Of a stretch of DNA of 12,631 nucleotides, positions 1 through 6,659 are shown one piece after another (position 1 is the stretch's first letter; each line of letters starts with the position of its first letter). Below the pieces are notes generated by a model. That model was not told where the DNA came from, did not search any database, and was given only the letters and a program-made list of their open reading frames with translations. The stretch covers positions 1-12,631 of the forward strand of contig CALHZX010000016.1 in assembly GCA_938040725.1 (NCBI GenBank), written 5' to 3'. The DNA comes from an uncultured Actinomyces sp. Its GTDB lineage: Bacteria > Actinomycetota > Actinomycetes > Actinomycetales > Actinomycetaceae. The position numbers and the translations under genes are program-made.

Positions 1-991
1 CGATGGTGGTCTCGTCCTTGGAGACGACGATCTTGCGGGCGCGGCCCAGCAGCTCGAGGTCAGCGTTCTCGAGGGAGAGGCCGACGGTCTCGGAGATGAC
101 CTGGCCGCCCGTCAGGATGGCCATGTCCTGCAGCATCGCCTTGCGGCGCTCACCGAAACCGGGGGCCTTGACGGCCACGGACTTGAAGGTGCCGCGGATC
201 TTGTTGACGACCAGCGTAGCGAGGGCTTCACCCTCGACATCCTCGGCGATAATCGCCAGGGGCTTGCCGGTCTGCATGACCTTCTCCAGGACGGGGACGA
301 TGTCCTTGACGTTGGAGATCTTGGAGTCCATGAGCAGGACGTAGGCGTCCTCGAGGACGGCTTCCTGGCGCTCCTGGTCGGTCACGAAGTAGGCCGACAG
401 GTAGCCCTTGTCGAAGCGCATACCCTCGGTGGTCTCCAGGGTGGTGTCGAAGGAGTTGGTCTCCTCGACGGTGACGACGCCCTCGGCGCCGACCTTCTCG
501 AAGGCCTCGGCAATGAGCTTGCCGATGGCGGGGTCGTTGGCGGAGATGGAGGCCGTGGCAGCAATCTGCTCGGTGGTCTCGACGGGCTTAGCGTCGGCGT
601 GCAGCTGCTCAACGATGGCCTCGACGGCCTGGTCGATGCCGCGCTTGAGGGCGATCGGGTTGGAGCCGGCGGCAACGTTACGCAGGCCCTCGTGGACCAG
701 CGCCTGGGCCAGAACGGTCGCGGTGGTCGTACCGTCACCTGCGACGTCGTCGGTCTTCTTCGCAACTTCCTTCACCAGCTCGGCGCCGATGCGCTCGAAC
801 GGATCCTCCAGGTCAATTTCCTTGGCGACGGAAACGCCATCCTTGGTGATCGTGGGGGCGCCCCACTTCTTGTCGAGCACGACGTTGCGTCCCTTGGGGC
901 CCAGCGTCACCTTGACGGTGTCGGCCAGCAGGTTGAGGCCGTTCTCCATGCCACGACGGGCATCCTCATCAAACTTGATGATCTTGGTCAT
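1..991 (-). CDS. groEL: 60 kDa chaperonin GroEL, 5' part (3' end outside window)
   Basis: This gene encodes the ATP-dependent cytoplasmic chaperonin that folds non-native proteins inside a double-ring cage. The first 330 codons are visible, out of roughly 540 in the family, and the rest lies beyond the left edge. The protein starts MTKIIKFDEDARRG and contains the nucleotide-binding GDGTTT segment at residues 85-90, with the essential Asp at 86. The equatorial and intermediate domains and most of the apical domain are present. The ATG at 991 is preceded by the purine-rich Shine-Dalgarno GGAAGGA at suitable spacing, and it matches the usual family N-terminus. No groES lies upstream, so this is a stand-alone copy, as is common for the GroEL2-type of actinobacteria. 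Expression is probably heat-induced through HrcA, because two CIRCE operators sit on its promoter. Identity is certain; paralogue type is inferred. Confidence 0.97.
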   Translation of the reverse strand, partial: MTKIIKFDEDARRGMENGLNLLADTVKVTLGPKGRNVVLDKKWGAPTITKDGVSVAKEIDLEDPFERIGAELVKEVAKKTDDVAGDGTTTATVLAQALVHEGLRNVAAGSNPIALKRGIDQAVEAIVEQLHADAKPVETTEQIAATASISANDPAIGKLIAEAFEKVGAEGVVTVEETNSFDTTLETTEGMRFDKGYLSAYFVTDQERQEAVLEDAYVLLMDSKISNVKDIVPVLEKVMQTGKPLAIIAEDVEGEALATLVVNKIRGTFKSVAVKAPGFGERRKAMLQDMAILTGGQVISETVGLSLENADLELLGRARKIVVSKDETTI

Positions 992-1052
992 TGGGAATAT
1001 ATCCTTCCGCGATGCGGATCGGGTCCGATGCCCGCGACGGACGGTCGCTCTT

Positions 1053-1067
1053 ATGAGGCGACCTCAT
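1053..1067 (-). other. Small perfect hairpin in groEL 5' leader
   Basis: ATGAGG and CCTCAT form a perfect 6-bp stem with a 3-base loop. It lies between the predicted groEL transcription start (about 1106) and the start codon at 991. It could affect mRNA stability or translation, but a short stem like this can also arise by chance. Confidence 0.35.
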
Positions 1068-1080
1068 CGAACCGGTGGTC

Positions 1081-1107
1081 TTATCACTCTCCATGTCGGA
1101 GTGCTAA
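1081..1107 (-). promoter_or_regulatory. CIRCE operator, proximal copy (HrcA site)
   Basis: Read on the minus strand, this is TTAGCACTC, nine bases, then GAGTGATAA. It matches the CIRCE consensus (TTAGCACTC-N9-GAGTGCTAA) at 17 of 18 arm positions. It overlaps the predicted transcription start of groEL, a standard position for repression by HrcA. The hrcA gene is not in this window. Confidence 0.93.
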
Positions 1108-1112
1108 CTAAG

Positions 1113-1141
1113 ATTTTGGCACTCACCACCCCAGAGTGCAA
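1113..1141 (-). promoter_or_regulatory. groEL promoter (sigma70-like)
   Basis: On the minus strand a -35 element TTGCAC (1136-1141) and a -10 element CAAAAT (1113-1118) are separated by exactly 17 bases. The -35 lies inside the distal CIRCE element. The predicted transcription start (about 1106) falls inside the proximal one, so HrcA binding would block polymerase. The predicted leader is about 115 nt. Confidence 0.65.
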
Positions 1142-1142
1142 G
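1116..1142 (-). promoter_or_regulatory. CIRCE operator, distal copy (HrcA site)
   Basis: On the minus strand this reads CTTGCACTC, nine bases, then GAGTGCCAA, matching the CIRCE consensus at 15 of 18 arm positions. Eight bases separate it from the proximal copy, so the two dyad centres are 35 bp apart. The mismatched arm doubles as the -35 box. Confidence 0.85.
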
Positions 1143-1448
1143 GCGAGGTTGCAGAGCTTGAGTCGGATGCGCTCAGGGCGTAACGCGCGACGACGAGGCC
1201 GAGGCTGGTCGCGCGCAGCACTCCCACCCATGCTCACCGCTCCCACTCAGTGGGCACGAGGTTGGCTTCGCATGTGCGGCGGCCCGCAACCGCATGACGT
1301 TCACCCCGTTGGGCATGGGATTCGCTACGCGTGTGCGGCGCCCCGGACTTCACCCTTCACCCGGCGCCCCCTCGCGAACACCGTGACAAAATTCGCCCAG
1401 CACGGTCCCCTCAGAGGCGTTTCCGTGAAAAAATCCGCCCTGCTGGCG

Positions 1449-1465
1449 CAAAAACACTGTTTTTG
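1449..1465. other. AT-type hairpin CAAAAAC-ACT-GTTTTTG
   Basis: CAAAAAC (1449-1455) and GTTTTTG (1459-1465) form a perfect 7-bp stem with a three-base loop. The upstream CGCAAAA (1447-1453) could instead pair with TTTTGCG (1471-1477). The stem is too weak to be a convincing terminator and no gene ends nearby. Its role is unknown. Confidence 0.4.
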
Positions 1466-1623
1466 GCATGTTTTGCGTGTGCTGGGAGAATCTTTTCCCG
1501 CTTGGGCGACGCCTACACCAAACAGGGAGAACTTTGTACCGTTTCCACCACCAACACGACGAGCAGGGCGAAAAAAGTCACGCACCAACACCCCACCTCA
1601 CCCCAACAACGCGCCCCTCTCCA

Positions 1624-1736
1624 AATTTCGCATGCAATTCGATTGCCTGAACTTTCAATAAAGCCCAGAAACGTTGCAATTCCAACGATATGAATTCAAA
1701 CTTTAAAATAGCCAAAAGGGAATTGCATGCGAAATT
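1624..1736. repeat. 17-bp perfect inverted repeat bounding an AT-rich island
   Basis: The arm AATTTCGCATGCAATTC (1624-1640) recurs as its exact reverse complement at 1720-1736. With one mismatch per arm the match extends outward to 1621 and 1739. The 79-bp interior is AT-rich in an otherwise GC-rich window. It carries another GCAATTC (1676-1682) and the palindrome GAATTC (1692-1697), so related words recur through the element. Possible readings are a miniature mobile element, an invertible segment, or a multi-site protein-binding region. No direct target-site duplication was seen. Confidence 0.7.
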
Positions 1737-1851
1737 AGGGAGGCAGGATTGGAGGGCACCGGAGGGCACGGGCGGGCCTCGAGATCGACCACTCCGAGCC
1801 GCACGCTCGCGTGTGGCGATCCCGCGAGCGGCCGGGCCCCACGGCGCCCAG

Positions 1852-1997
1852 AACACCAGCGGTGCCACAAGCAACGTCGGAGGCGGGCCGCCGTCCACTG
1901 GCACGCCAAGCAGCCCGGCCCAGCAGCGCACAACACGGCGCGGCAACACCAGCAGCGCCACAAGTAACGCTGGAACACCTGCGGCACCACAAACAGC
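1852..1997. repeat. Three imperfect ~25-bp direct repeats
   Basis: Copies begin AACACCAGCGGTGCCACAAG at 1852, AACACCAGCAGCGCCACAAG at 1945 and AACACCTGCGGCACCACAAA at 1974. The first two differ at three positions over 25 bases; the third is more divergent. Copy spacings are 93 and 29 bases, so the third copy is out of frame with the first two. This argues against a single coding repeat. The block ends against the terminator of the LytR_C gene. Confidence 0.5.
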
Positions 1998-2000
1998 AAA

Positions 2001-2029
2001 GCCGCCCGGCCCCGCAGGGGCCGGGCGGC
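2001..2029 (-). terminator. Strong intrinsic terminator of the LytR_C gene
   Basis: A perfect 13-bp GC stem (2001-2013 with 2017-2029) closes a three-base loop. It starts 18 bases after the stop codon at 2048. On the minus strand the stem is followed by TTTGCTGTTTG, a partly T-rich tail. It isolates this gene from the downstream gap and groEL. Confidence 0.85.
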
Positions 2030-2047
2030 TCACCCAGTATCAGTGGA

Positions 2048-2635
2048 TCATCGAAGAATCACGACAATATCGGGATTACCGAGACCGCTTTCCTGGCGCA
2101 CATTCGAGATTCCGAGCTTCGAAGCGATGTCCTTGGCGGTGCCTTCCATCCGGGGATCCTCGTAGAAGACGGTAGACGTCTGAGTGGTCCAGCCGTCGGC
2201 GTTCCCGGCGCTGGTCCCCGCGTATCCAGCCTGGTTGAGGATCTGGGCCTGCTGGCCAGCGTACCCCTGAGTGCCGGTGCCGTTGAGGACCTGAATGACG
2301 GCGCCGTGGTCAGGCTCGGAGGAAACCGCCGGGGAGGATGAGCTCGGGGAAGGCGTGGGCTCGGCGGAAGGTGTGGCATCGACCGTGGGCGCGGCGCTGG
2401 GGCTCGCGGACGCACTGGGCGTCGTCGCGGCAACGGTCGGCGTGGTCGTGGCCGGCGTCGTGGTCTGTTGGCGCGACAGGGCGGTCGCCGCTGCCCATCC
2501 GAGGACCGGAACGATCACGAGGATGGCCAGGAAAGGCCACACGTTCTTCCACTTGGACGGCTTGGGGCGGTGCATGCCGACGGGCATATCTTCGCCGGCG
2601 CGGTCAAATTCATCCCTGGGGTACTGAGAACTCAC
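2048..2635 (-). CDS. LytR C-terminal-domain membrane protein
   Basis: This 195-residue protein has a short charged cytoplasmic N-terminus (1-29) and one membrane segment (about 30-53). A Thr/Ser/Pro/Ala-rich extracytoplasmic linker (about 56-107) leads to a C-terminal LytR_C-type domain (about 110-195) with the typical opening VIQVLNGTGTQGYA. LytR_C domains occur at the ends of LytR-CpsA-Psr wall ligases and as stand-alone anchored proteins in actinobacteria. Their biochemical role is not established; cell-wall attachment or signalling is an inference. The start is GTG at 2635. There is no Shine-Dalgarno sequence, but a -10-like TAGTCT lies exactly six bases upstream, suggesting a leaderless mRNA. 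No catalytic LCP domain is present. Confidence 0.85.
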   Translation of the reverse strand: MSSQYPRDEFDRAGEDMPVGMHRPKPSKWKNVWPFLAILVIVPVLGWAAATALSRQQTTTPATTTPTVAATTPSASASPSAAPTVDATPSAEPTPSPSSSSPAVSSEPDHGAVIQVLNGTGTQGYAGQQAQILNQAGYAGTSAGNADGWTTQTSTVFYEDPRMEGTAKDIASKLGISNVRQESGLGNPDIVVILR

Positions 2636-2641
2636 GCGTTC

Positions 2642-2647
2642 AGACTA
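2642..2647 (-). promoter_or_regulatory. -10 element of LytR_C gene, leaderless arrangement
   Basis: TAGTCT on the minus strand fits TANNNT and sits exactly six bases before the GTG start at 2635. Transcription would begin at or next to the start codon, consistent with the missing Shine-Dalgarno. No convincing -35 was seen. Confidence 0.6.
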
Positions 2648-2709
2648 TCGGATAAGAGGGAGTGCGGCGCAAGTGGCGCGCGGGGAATGTGGCGTGGCTT
2701 GTTCGGCAT

Positions 2710-2715
2710 TAGGCT
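2710..2715 (+). promoter_or_regulatory. -10 element of ung, leaderless arrangement
   Basis: TAGGCT lies exactly six bases before the ATG at 2722, with no Shine-Dalgarno between. This mirrors the arrangement at the divergent LytR_C gene. The same hexamer and spacing recur at the kinase gene (6660-6665). Confidence 0.6.
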
Positions 2716-2721
2716 GATGCT

Positions 2722-3432
2722 ATGAGTGAATACAATCCCCGTCCGCTGACTGAATTGATTGATCCGGGTTGGGCTCGGGCGCTCGCCCCTGTGGAGGGGC
2801 GCGTCCATGAGTTGGGCGCGATGCTGGCGACCGAGGTCGCGGAGGGGCGTGGCTACCTGCCTGCTGGCATGGATGTACTGCGCGCGTTTACGTACCCGTT
2901 CGACAAGGTGAAGGTCCTGATTGTCGGGCAGGATCCGTATCCGACGCCGGGCCACGCGATGGGTTTGTCGTTTTCGGTGCGCCCGGGGGTGGCGCTCCCC
3001 AAGTCGCTGATCAATATTTTCCGTGAGTTGAGCGAGGACATGGGCGTGCCTGCTCCGACGTCGGGGGATCTGACGCCATGGTGCAAGCAGGGCGTGTGTC
3101 TGCTGAACCGCGTGTTGACGGTGCGTCCGGGCGCGCCGGCGTCGCACCGGGGTCGGGGCTGGGAGGAGGTCACGCAGTGCGCGATCGACGCGTTGGTGGC
3201 CCGCAGGAAAGCGGATGGTTCGCGCACTCCCCTCGTCGCGATCCTGTGGGGTAAGGATGCGCAGTCGCTCGCGCCGCGCCTCGGTGAGACGCCGATTATC
3301 GCGTCGGCGCACCCGTCGCCGCTGTCGGCGTATCGCGGATTTTTCGGCTCGCGGCCGTTTTCGCGTGCGAATGAGCTGCTGGAAGCACAGGGGACGTCCG
3401 GTGTGGATTGGTCGCTGGTCGCCTCTCATTGA
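2722..3432 (+). CDS. ung: Uracil-DNA glycosylase, family 1
   Basis: This enzyme removes uracil from DNA arising from cytosine deamination or dUTP misincorporation, and so starts base-excision repair. The 236-residue length is normal for family 1. The water-activating motif GQDPYP is at residues 69-74 (catalytic Asp71). A uracil-stacking GLSFSV is at 81-86, GVCLLN carries the uracil-contacting Asn129, and the DNA-intercalating HPSPLSA loop is at 197-203 (His197). All key residues are intact. The ATG at 2722 gives the family-typical N-terminus. It has no Shine-Dalgarno but has a -10-like TAGGCT six bases upstream. The gene diverges from the LytR_C gene across 86 bp and runs toward a tRNA on the other strand. 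Confidence 0.97.
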   Translation: MSEYNPRPLTELIDPGWARALAPVEGRVHELGAMLATEVAEGRGYLPAGMDVLRAFTYPFDKVKVLIVGQDPYPTPGHAMGLSFSVRPGVALPKSLINIFRELSEDMGVPAPTSGDLTPWCKQGVCLLNRVLTVRPGAPASHRGRGWEEVTQCAIDALVARRKADGSRTPLVAILWGKDAQSLAPRLGETPIIASAHPSPLSAYRGFFGSRPFSRANELLEAQGTSGVDWSLVASH

Positions 3433-3472
3433 CGAGGCCGGGGCGCCACGCCTGATCGGGCGACGGTGGGAT

Positions 3473-3488
3473 GCGGCTGTGGTGCCGC
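3473..3488. terminator. Weak hairpin between ung and tRNA-Thr
   Basis: GCGGC (3473-3477) pairs with GCCGC (3484-3488) around a six-base loop. It lies between the converging ung gene and the tRNA and could end either transcript. The stem is short and there is no T-run. Confidence 0.3.
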
Positions 3489-3502
3489 GGTGAGGGACTC
3501 CG

Positions 3503-3578
3503 TGGAGCCGGCTATCGGACTCGAACCGATGACCTGCTGTTTACAAGACAGCTGCTCTACCAACTGAGCTAAGCCGGC
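3503..3578 (-). tRNA. tRNA-Thr (anticodon UGU), CCA encoded
   Basis: On the minus strand the sequence folds as a complete cloverleaf. The acceptor stem GCCGGCT pairs with AGCCGGC, the D-arm contains AGCTCAGTTGGTAGAGC, and the anticodon loop is CTTGTAA with anticodon TGT. The T-arm contains GGTTCGAGTCC. The mature body is 3506-3578 (73 nt), and the 3' CCA is encoded in the DNA at 3503-3505. It decodes ACA and, by wobble, ACG threonine codons. It lies downstream of the dsbA-like gene on the same strand, with a strong hairpin between them. Confidence 0.97.
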
Positions 3579-3665
3579 GGCGGACACTAGTGTGCCACAG
3601 GTGGGGGCTCCGGCGCGCGCGGGCGACGGTCCGTGGCCGGTCGCAGGGACGCGACGCGCCGATGA

Positions 3666-3699
3666 CGCGGGGGTGGGGCCGCCGAGCGGTCCCACCCCC
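3666..3699 (-). terminator. GC-rich terminator-like hairpin after the DsbA-like gene
   Basis: The core stem GGGGGTGGG (3669-3677) pairs with CCCACCCCC (3691-3699). It extends inward by one G-U and two G-C pairs, giving a 12-bp stem with a seven-base loop. It begins 15 bases after the stop codon at 3715. No U-tract follows, which is common for actinobacterial terminators. It probably separates the gene from tRNA-Thr. Confidence 0.7.
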
Positions 3700-3714
3700 A
3701 CAGTGCCGACAGGC

Positions 3715-4647
3715 TCAGTTGGAGCTGTTGGTCGTTTCGGAGCTTTGGGTGTCGTCGGCCCCGCTCTGGGAGGGTTCGGTGGCCTCGGGGGCCGGAGTTT
3801 CGGTCGTATCCTGGCTCGCGGAATCGGTGATCCCGTATTCCTGGGCGATGGTCTGGCGCAGCTCACCCAGCTGGGTGCCGAGCGGGATCACAGTGGAGCG
3901 GTCCTTGACGAGCTCGGGCGTGCCAAGCCCGTTGTCGCGGCCCTTGTATCCGGCGTTCTGCCAGGCGGTGGTCGATGCCTTGAGGTAGTCCTCGACGGCG
4001 TTGACTGGGAAGGTGTCGATGACGTCGGAGGGGACGCCAACCTCGGCGGCGATCACCTTGACCTGCTTCCAGGAGGCATCGAGGTTCTGGACGACAGTGC
4101 CGTTGGAGGCCTGGAACTGGGTGCGGAAGTAGGCGAGCAGCGCGTGGTGAAAGTCCACCCACTTGTCGGGTGCCTTCTGCGCGACGACCAGGGAGGCACT
4201 GGCAGCGGGCTTCAAGTAGTCCATGTTGACGGTGATGACGGGCTGCAGCTCGATGTTGTAGTGGCCCTCGGCCGCCCACGTGGTGAGATCCTTGCCCATG
4301 TATGCGTCGATATCGGCGCACGCGTGGCAGGAGTAGTCGAAGTATTCGGTGAGGGTGGGCAGGTTCGGGTCGGCTTCGGCGACGACGCCGTTCGCGTTGA
4401 CGATGATCGGGCGTCCGTCGGCGTAGGCGCCGAGGACCTGGGATGCGTCGACGTTGTGTGCGGCGTTGACCTGCGCCTGCTGCTTCCAGATGACGCCGCC
4501 GACGGCGACGGCGATGGCGAGGACGATCGCGGCGACGGCAGAGATGACGATGATGCGGGTGCGGCGGTCGGCGCGCTCCTGCGCTTGGCGCATCTGCGCG
4601 GCTTTGGCGCGCACAGGGTCGACGGCCGGCTTCTTCTTCTGAGCCAT
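3715..4647 (-). CDS. Membrane-anchored DsbA-like thioredoxin-fold protein
   Basis: This 310-residue protein has a basic cytoplasmic N-terminus (1-30) and one membrane anchor (about 31-55). Its extracytoplasmic domain is related to DsbA/thioredoxin_4, and a Ser/Thr/Glu-rich tail covers 275-310. The redox motif CHAC is at 107-110, with a GTP tripeptide at 242-244 as the likely cis-proline loop. The inferred role is forming or isomerising disulfides in exported proteins. The open frame extends upstream to 4896, but ATG 4647 is preferred: the Shine-Dalgarno GGAGG precedes it and the alternative would overlap the kinase gene. It lies 59 bp downstream of a membrane Ser/Thr kinase gene on the same strand, so co-transcription is plausible. 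No VKOR/DsbB partner is visible here. Confidence 0.88.
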   Translation of the reverse strand: MAQKKKPAVDPVRAKAAQMRQAQERADRRTRIIVISAVAAIVLAIAVAVGGVIWKQQAQVNAAHNVDASQVLGAYADGRPIIVNANGVVAEADPNLPTLTEYFDYSCHACADIDAYMGKDLTTWAAEGHYNIELQPVITVNMDYLKPAASASLVVAQKAPDKWVDFHHALLAYFRTQFQASNGTVVQNLDASWKQVKVIAAEVGVPSDVIDTFPVNAVEDYLKASTTAWQNAGYKGRDNGLGTPELVKDRSTVIPLGTQLGELRQTIAQEYGITDSASQDTTETPAPEATEPSQSGADDTQSSETTNSSN

Positions 4648-4679
4648 GAACTCACCCTCCAAAGTAGTTGAATGTTGCA

Positions 4680-4685
4680 ATAGTA
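4680..4685 (-). promoter_or_regulatory. Possible -10 element for the DsbA-like gene
   Basis: TACTAT on the minus strand lies in the 59-bp gap after the kinase gene, upstream of the Shine-Dalgarno. No good -35 is visible. It would give the DsbA-like gene a private promoter in addition to any readthrough. Confidence 0.3.
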
Positions 4686-4689
4686 TCGG

Positions 4690-4706
4690 GCGCGGTCCTC
4701 CCGCGC
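4690..4706 (-). terminator. Short hairpin directly after the kinase stop codon
   Basis: GCGCGG (4690-4695) and CCGCGC (4701-4706) form a perfect 6-bp stem with a five-base loop, beginning at the base after the kinase stop codon. With no T-run it is more likely an attenuating or processing structure than a full terminator. Confidence 0.35.
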
Positions 4707-6653
4707 TTAGTGCGCCAGCCCACCCGTGACGATCAGCCACGCACCTGCAAGGAACCCTCCACAGCCTACCGCGAGGAGACCACGCCCCCATGCAGGACGC
4801 ACGATGACGCGCAGCGATGTCGCCATTCCGACGCGCAGATCCGCGGCAAACGGCATCAGCCACGCCGCCAGGAGAGTGACGCTTGCGAGCGCCCACACGA
4901 TAATCGTCCCACGCGGGTCGCCCAACCAGTAATCGTCACGGTCAAGGCTGGTCGCGGTGGCGATGTCGACCGGCCAAGACCACAGGACGCGTTCCTCATG
5001 CGCGTAGGACACGAAGGCCCAGATCCCGTAGGGAACGAGCCCTCCCACGACGAGGCCGAGGGCAGTGGTGAGAATCGAGCGCACGAGCAGGATTGGGGAC
5101 ATGGCGATGACAGCCGCACCGTCCGACGCCTTGGGGCCGCGCAGGATGCGACGCCTCTCAACCCACCGACTCATGGCGCCGACCAGACCGAAGGCGGTCA
5201 GCGCAATGCCGACGATGAGGGTGCCACTCATGCCGAGCAGGAAGGGCAGAGCAGCCAGGAGCGCGAGGAGTGCGGCGCTGGAGATCCAGGCGCTCTTCTT
5301 CGCCGGGGACGAGGCCGACTCGCCCTGCGCGCCGACCGCAGCCTGGCCGGGGTTCCACTGCTGTCCCACCCCCATCGGCGAGGATGCGAAGGCCGCTTGA
5401 GGCGGGAGCTGGCGTCCGTATCCGGGCGCCACGCCGGGACCGGCGCCGTTGCCCCCCCGCGAATCCCCATAGCCGCCCTGTGCCCCCTGGTAGGCAGGCT
5501 GCGGATAGGGAGCCATCACCTCAGTAGGATCCGCGTCGTCGACGACCTGCCATGTGTCGGTCGCATCATCGTGCCAGGCGACCTCATCTGCATCATCTTC
5601 CCAGTCACCGTATCCCTCGGCGACGGATGCGGTGTCCACGACGTCGGTGTGGTCATTTGCCGCGGTGAATTCCGACGCATCGCGGCGCGGATGCTGGGGA
5701 TAGGAGACGGCGCGTGCACCCGAGGCATCTGGCCGCTGCCCCGCGTCCTCCCACTCGGGTGGCGCGGCGATTTCCTGCGGGTCGGAGCTGACCATCTGCG
5801 TGCGCATGCCGGTGTCGAGGAGCTGCGCCCAATTCACGGTCACGTAATCGAGTTCTCCGGGCGCCCAGCCGACGGCGCTCATGAGGTCGGCGACGATCAG
5901 GGAGGGCGACGGACGCTCGTCCGGATCGGGGCTGAGCCCGCCCGCGAGCGCGTCGGCGACCATGGGATGCAATCCGGCGAGGTCAGGGTCACCCTCGAGG
6001 ACACGCAGCATTGTGGCAGATACGTCCCCCTTGCCGAACGGCGGGCGGCCGGTCGCGCAGGACAGCAACGTCGCACACCAGGCCCACCAGTCCGATTCCT
6101 TCGTGGCACCGTGTCCCTGGAGCAGTTCGGGCGCAGTGTATCCGGCAGTCCCGGACACGAGGCCCGTGCTGGTCAGGTGCTGATCCGACGTCGCCATCGC
6201 AATACCGAAATCGATGAGAACGGGGCCGCGCGGCGAACAGATAATATTGGAAGGCTTGATATCGCGGTGAATGATGTTGGCATGGTGGACCGCCGCAATC
6301 GTGGAGGCCAGGTGGTAGGACAGGGCCGCGACGCCGCGCAGCGGGACCGGTCCAGAGACGAGGATTTCCGCGAGCGTGGGCCCCTCGACGTATTCCGAAA
6401 CTACAAAGGGCTGTGTCGCCTCCGTCTCCGCGTCAACGATGTGCGCAACGAAGGGTGAGCGCACGGAGTTCACGGTGCGCGTCTCGCGCTCAAGGCGCGC
6501 ACGCGACGCCTCCGAAGCCGCCATCGCGGGGTGCATGGCTTTGAGGGCGACACGCATGCCACCCCCATCTTCGGCGAGCCAGACCGTACCCGCGCCGCCC
6601 GTTCCGAGCCGGCGGATGAGCCTGTAGCCACCCAGTTCCTCGCCTTCTTCCAC
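4707..6653 (-). CDS. Membrane Ser/Thr protein kinase with multi-pass C-terminus
   Basis: This 648-residue Hanks-type kinase has its catalytic domain at about residues 8-262. It shows a glycine-rich loop GTGGAGTV (17-24), ATP-binding Lys38 in VALK, HRDIKPSN (129-136), DFG (148-150) and APE (174-176), so it should be active. An acidic Pro/Gln/Gly-rich linker follows (about 270-430), then several hydrophobic segments that I read as about six membrane spans up to the C-terminus. Typical actinobacterial PknB kinases have one span and external PASTA repeats, so this layout is less common. The start is GTG at 6653, in register with the kinase fold. It has no Shine-Dalgarno, but TAGGCT six bases upstream suggests a leaderless message. 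A DsbA-like gene follows 59 bp downstream. Confidence 0.9.
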   Translation of the reverse strand: MEEGEELGGYRLIRRLGTGGAGTVWLAEDGGGMRVALKAMHPAMAASEASRARLERETRTVNSVRSPFVAHIVDAETEATQPFVVSEYVEGPTLAEILVSGPVPLRGVAALSYHLASTIAAVHHANIIHRDIKPSNIICSPRGPVLIDFGIAMATSDQHLTSTGLVSGTAGYTAPELLQGHGATKESDWWAWCATLLSCATGRPPFGKGDVSATMLRVLEGDPDLAGLHPMVADALAGGLSPDPDERPSPSLIVADLMSAVGWAPGELDYVTVNWAQLLDTGMRTQMVSSDPQEIAAPPEWEDAGQRPDASGARAVSYPQHPRRDASEFTAANDHTDVVDTASVAEGYGDWEDDADEVAWHDDATDTWQVVDDADPTEVMAPYPQPAYQGAQGGYGDSRGGNGAGPGVAPGYGRQLPPQAAFASSPMGVGQQWNPGQAAVGAQGESASSPAKKSAWISSAALLALLAALPFLLGMSGTLIVGIALTAFGLVGAMSRWVERRRILRGPKASDGAAVIAMSPILLVRSILTTALGLVVGGLVPYGIWAFVSYAHEERVLWSWPVDIATATSLDRDDYWLGDPRGTIIVWALASVTLLAAWLMPFAADLRVGMATSLRVIVRPAWGRGLLAVGCGGFLAGAWLIVTGGLAH

Positions 6654-6659
6654 GCCCTC

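Larger units (their letters stand above)
1143..2000. other. Long gene-poor stretch upstream of groEL
   Basis: No open reading frame here has a convincing start, a ribosome binding site and codon use like the neighbouring genes. Open frames exist on both strands but translate to low-complexity Arg/Pro/Ala-rich sequence. The stretch contains a hairpin near 1449-1465, a local AT-rich island at about 1600-1740 with a 17-bp inverted repeat, a tandem GGAGGGCAC pair at 1751-1769, and three ~25-bp repeats at 1852-1997. Loss of an older gene, or a non-coding RNA, would fit equally well. Confidence 0.6.

Noticed and set aside
1266..1345. Related words CGCATGTGCGGCGGCCCG and CGCGTGTGCGGCGCCCCG as a direct repeat
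   Set aside because: Only two imperfect copies in GC-rich sequence, with no further structure; kept as a background note only.
1325..1591. 88-codon minus-strand frame as a small gene
   Set aside because: It has no Shine-Dalgarno and an odd composition for this genome, and it is interrupted by hairpin-forming A/T tracts.
408..1661. Long plus-strand open frame of 417 codons
   Set aside because: It runs antisense through groEL, its promoter and the CIRCE operators; the translation is low-complexity and shows no family motif.
1852..1997. CRISPR array
   Set aside because: There are only three imperfect repeats with unequal spacers (68 and 4 bases), and no cas genes nearby.
3584..3589. TAGTGT as a -10 element for tRNA-Thr
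   Set aside because: It fits TANNNT on the minus strand but is only five bases from the mature tRNA 5' end, so initiation would fall at or inside the tRNA. There is no -35.
4648..4896. N-terminal extension of the DsbA-like protein
   Set aside because: The frame is open, but it would overlap the kinase gene. A good Shine-Dalgarno and a normal anchored N-terminus support the ATG at 4647.
4668..6458. 596-codon plus-strand frame opposite the kinase
   Set aside because: It mirrors the GC-rich kinase gene on the other strand, is Arg/His/Gly-rich, and has no recognisable domain.
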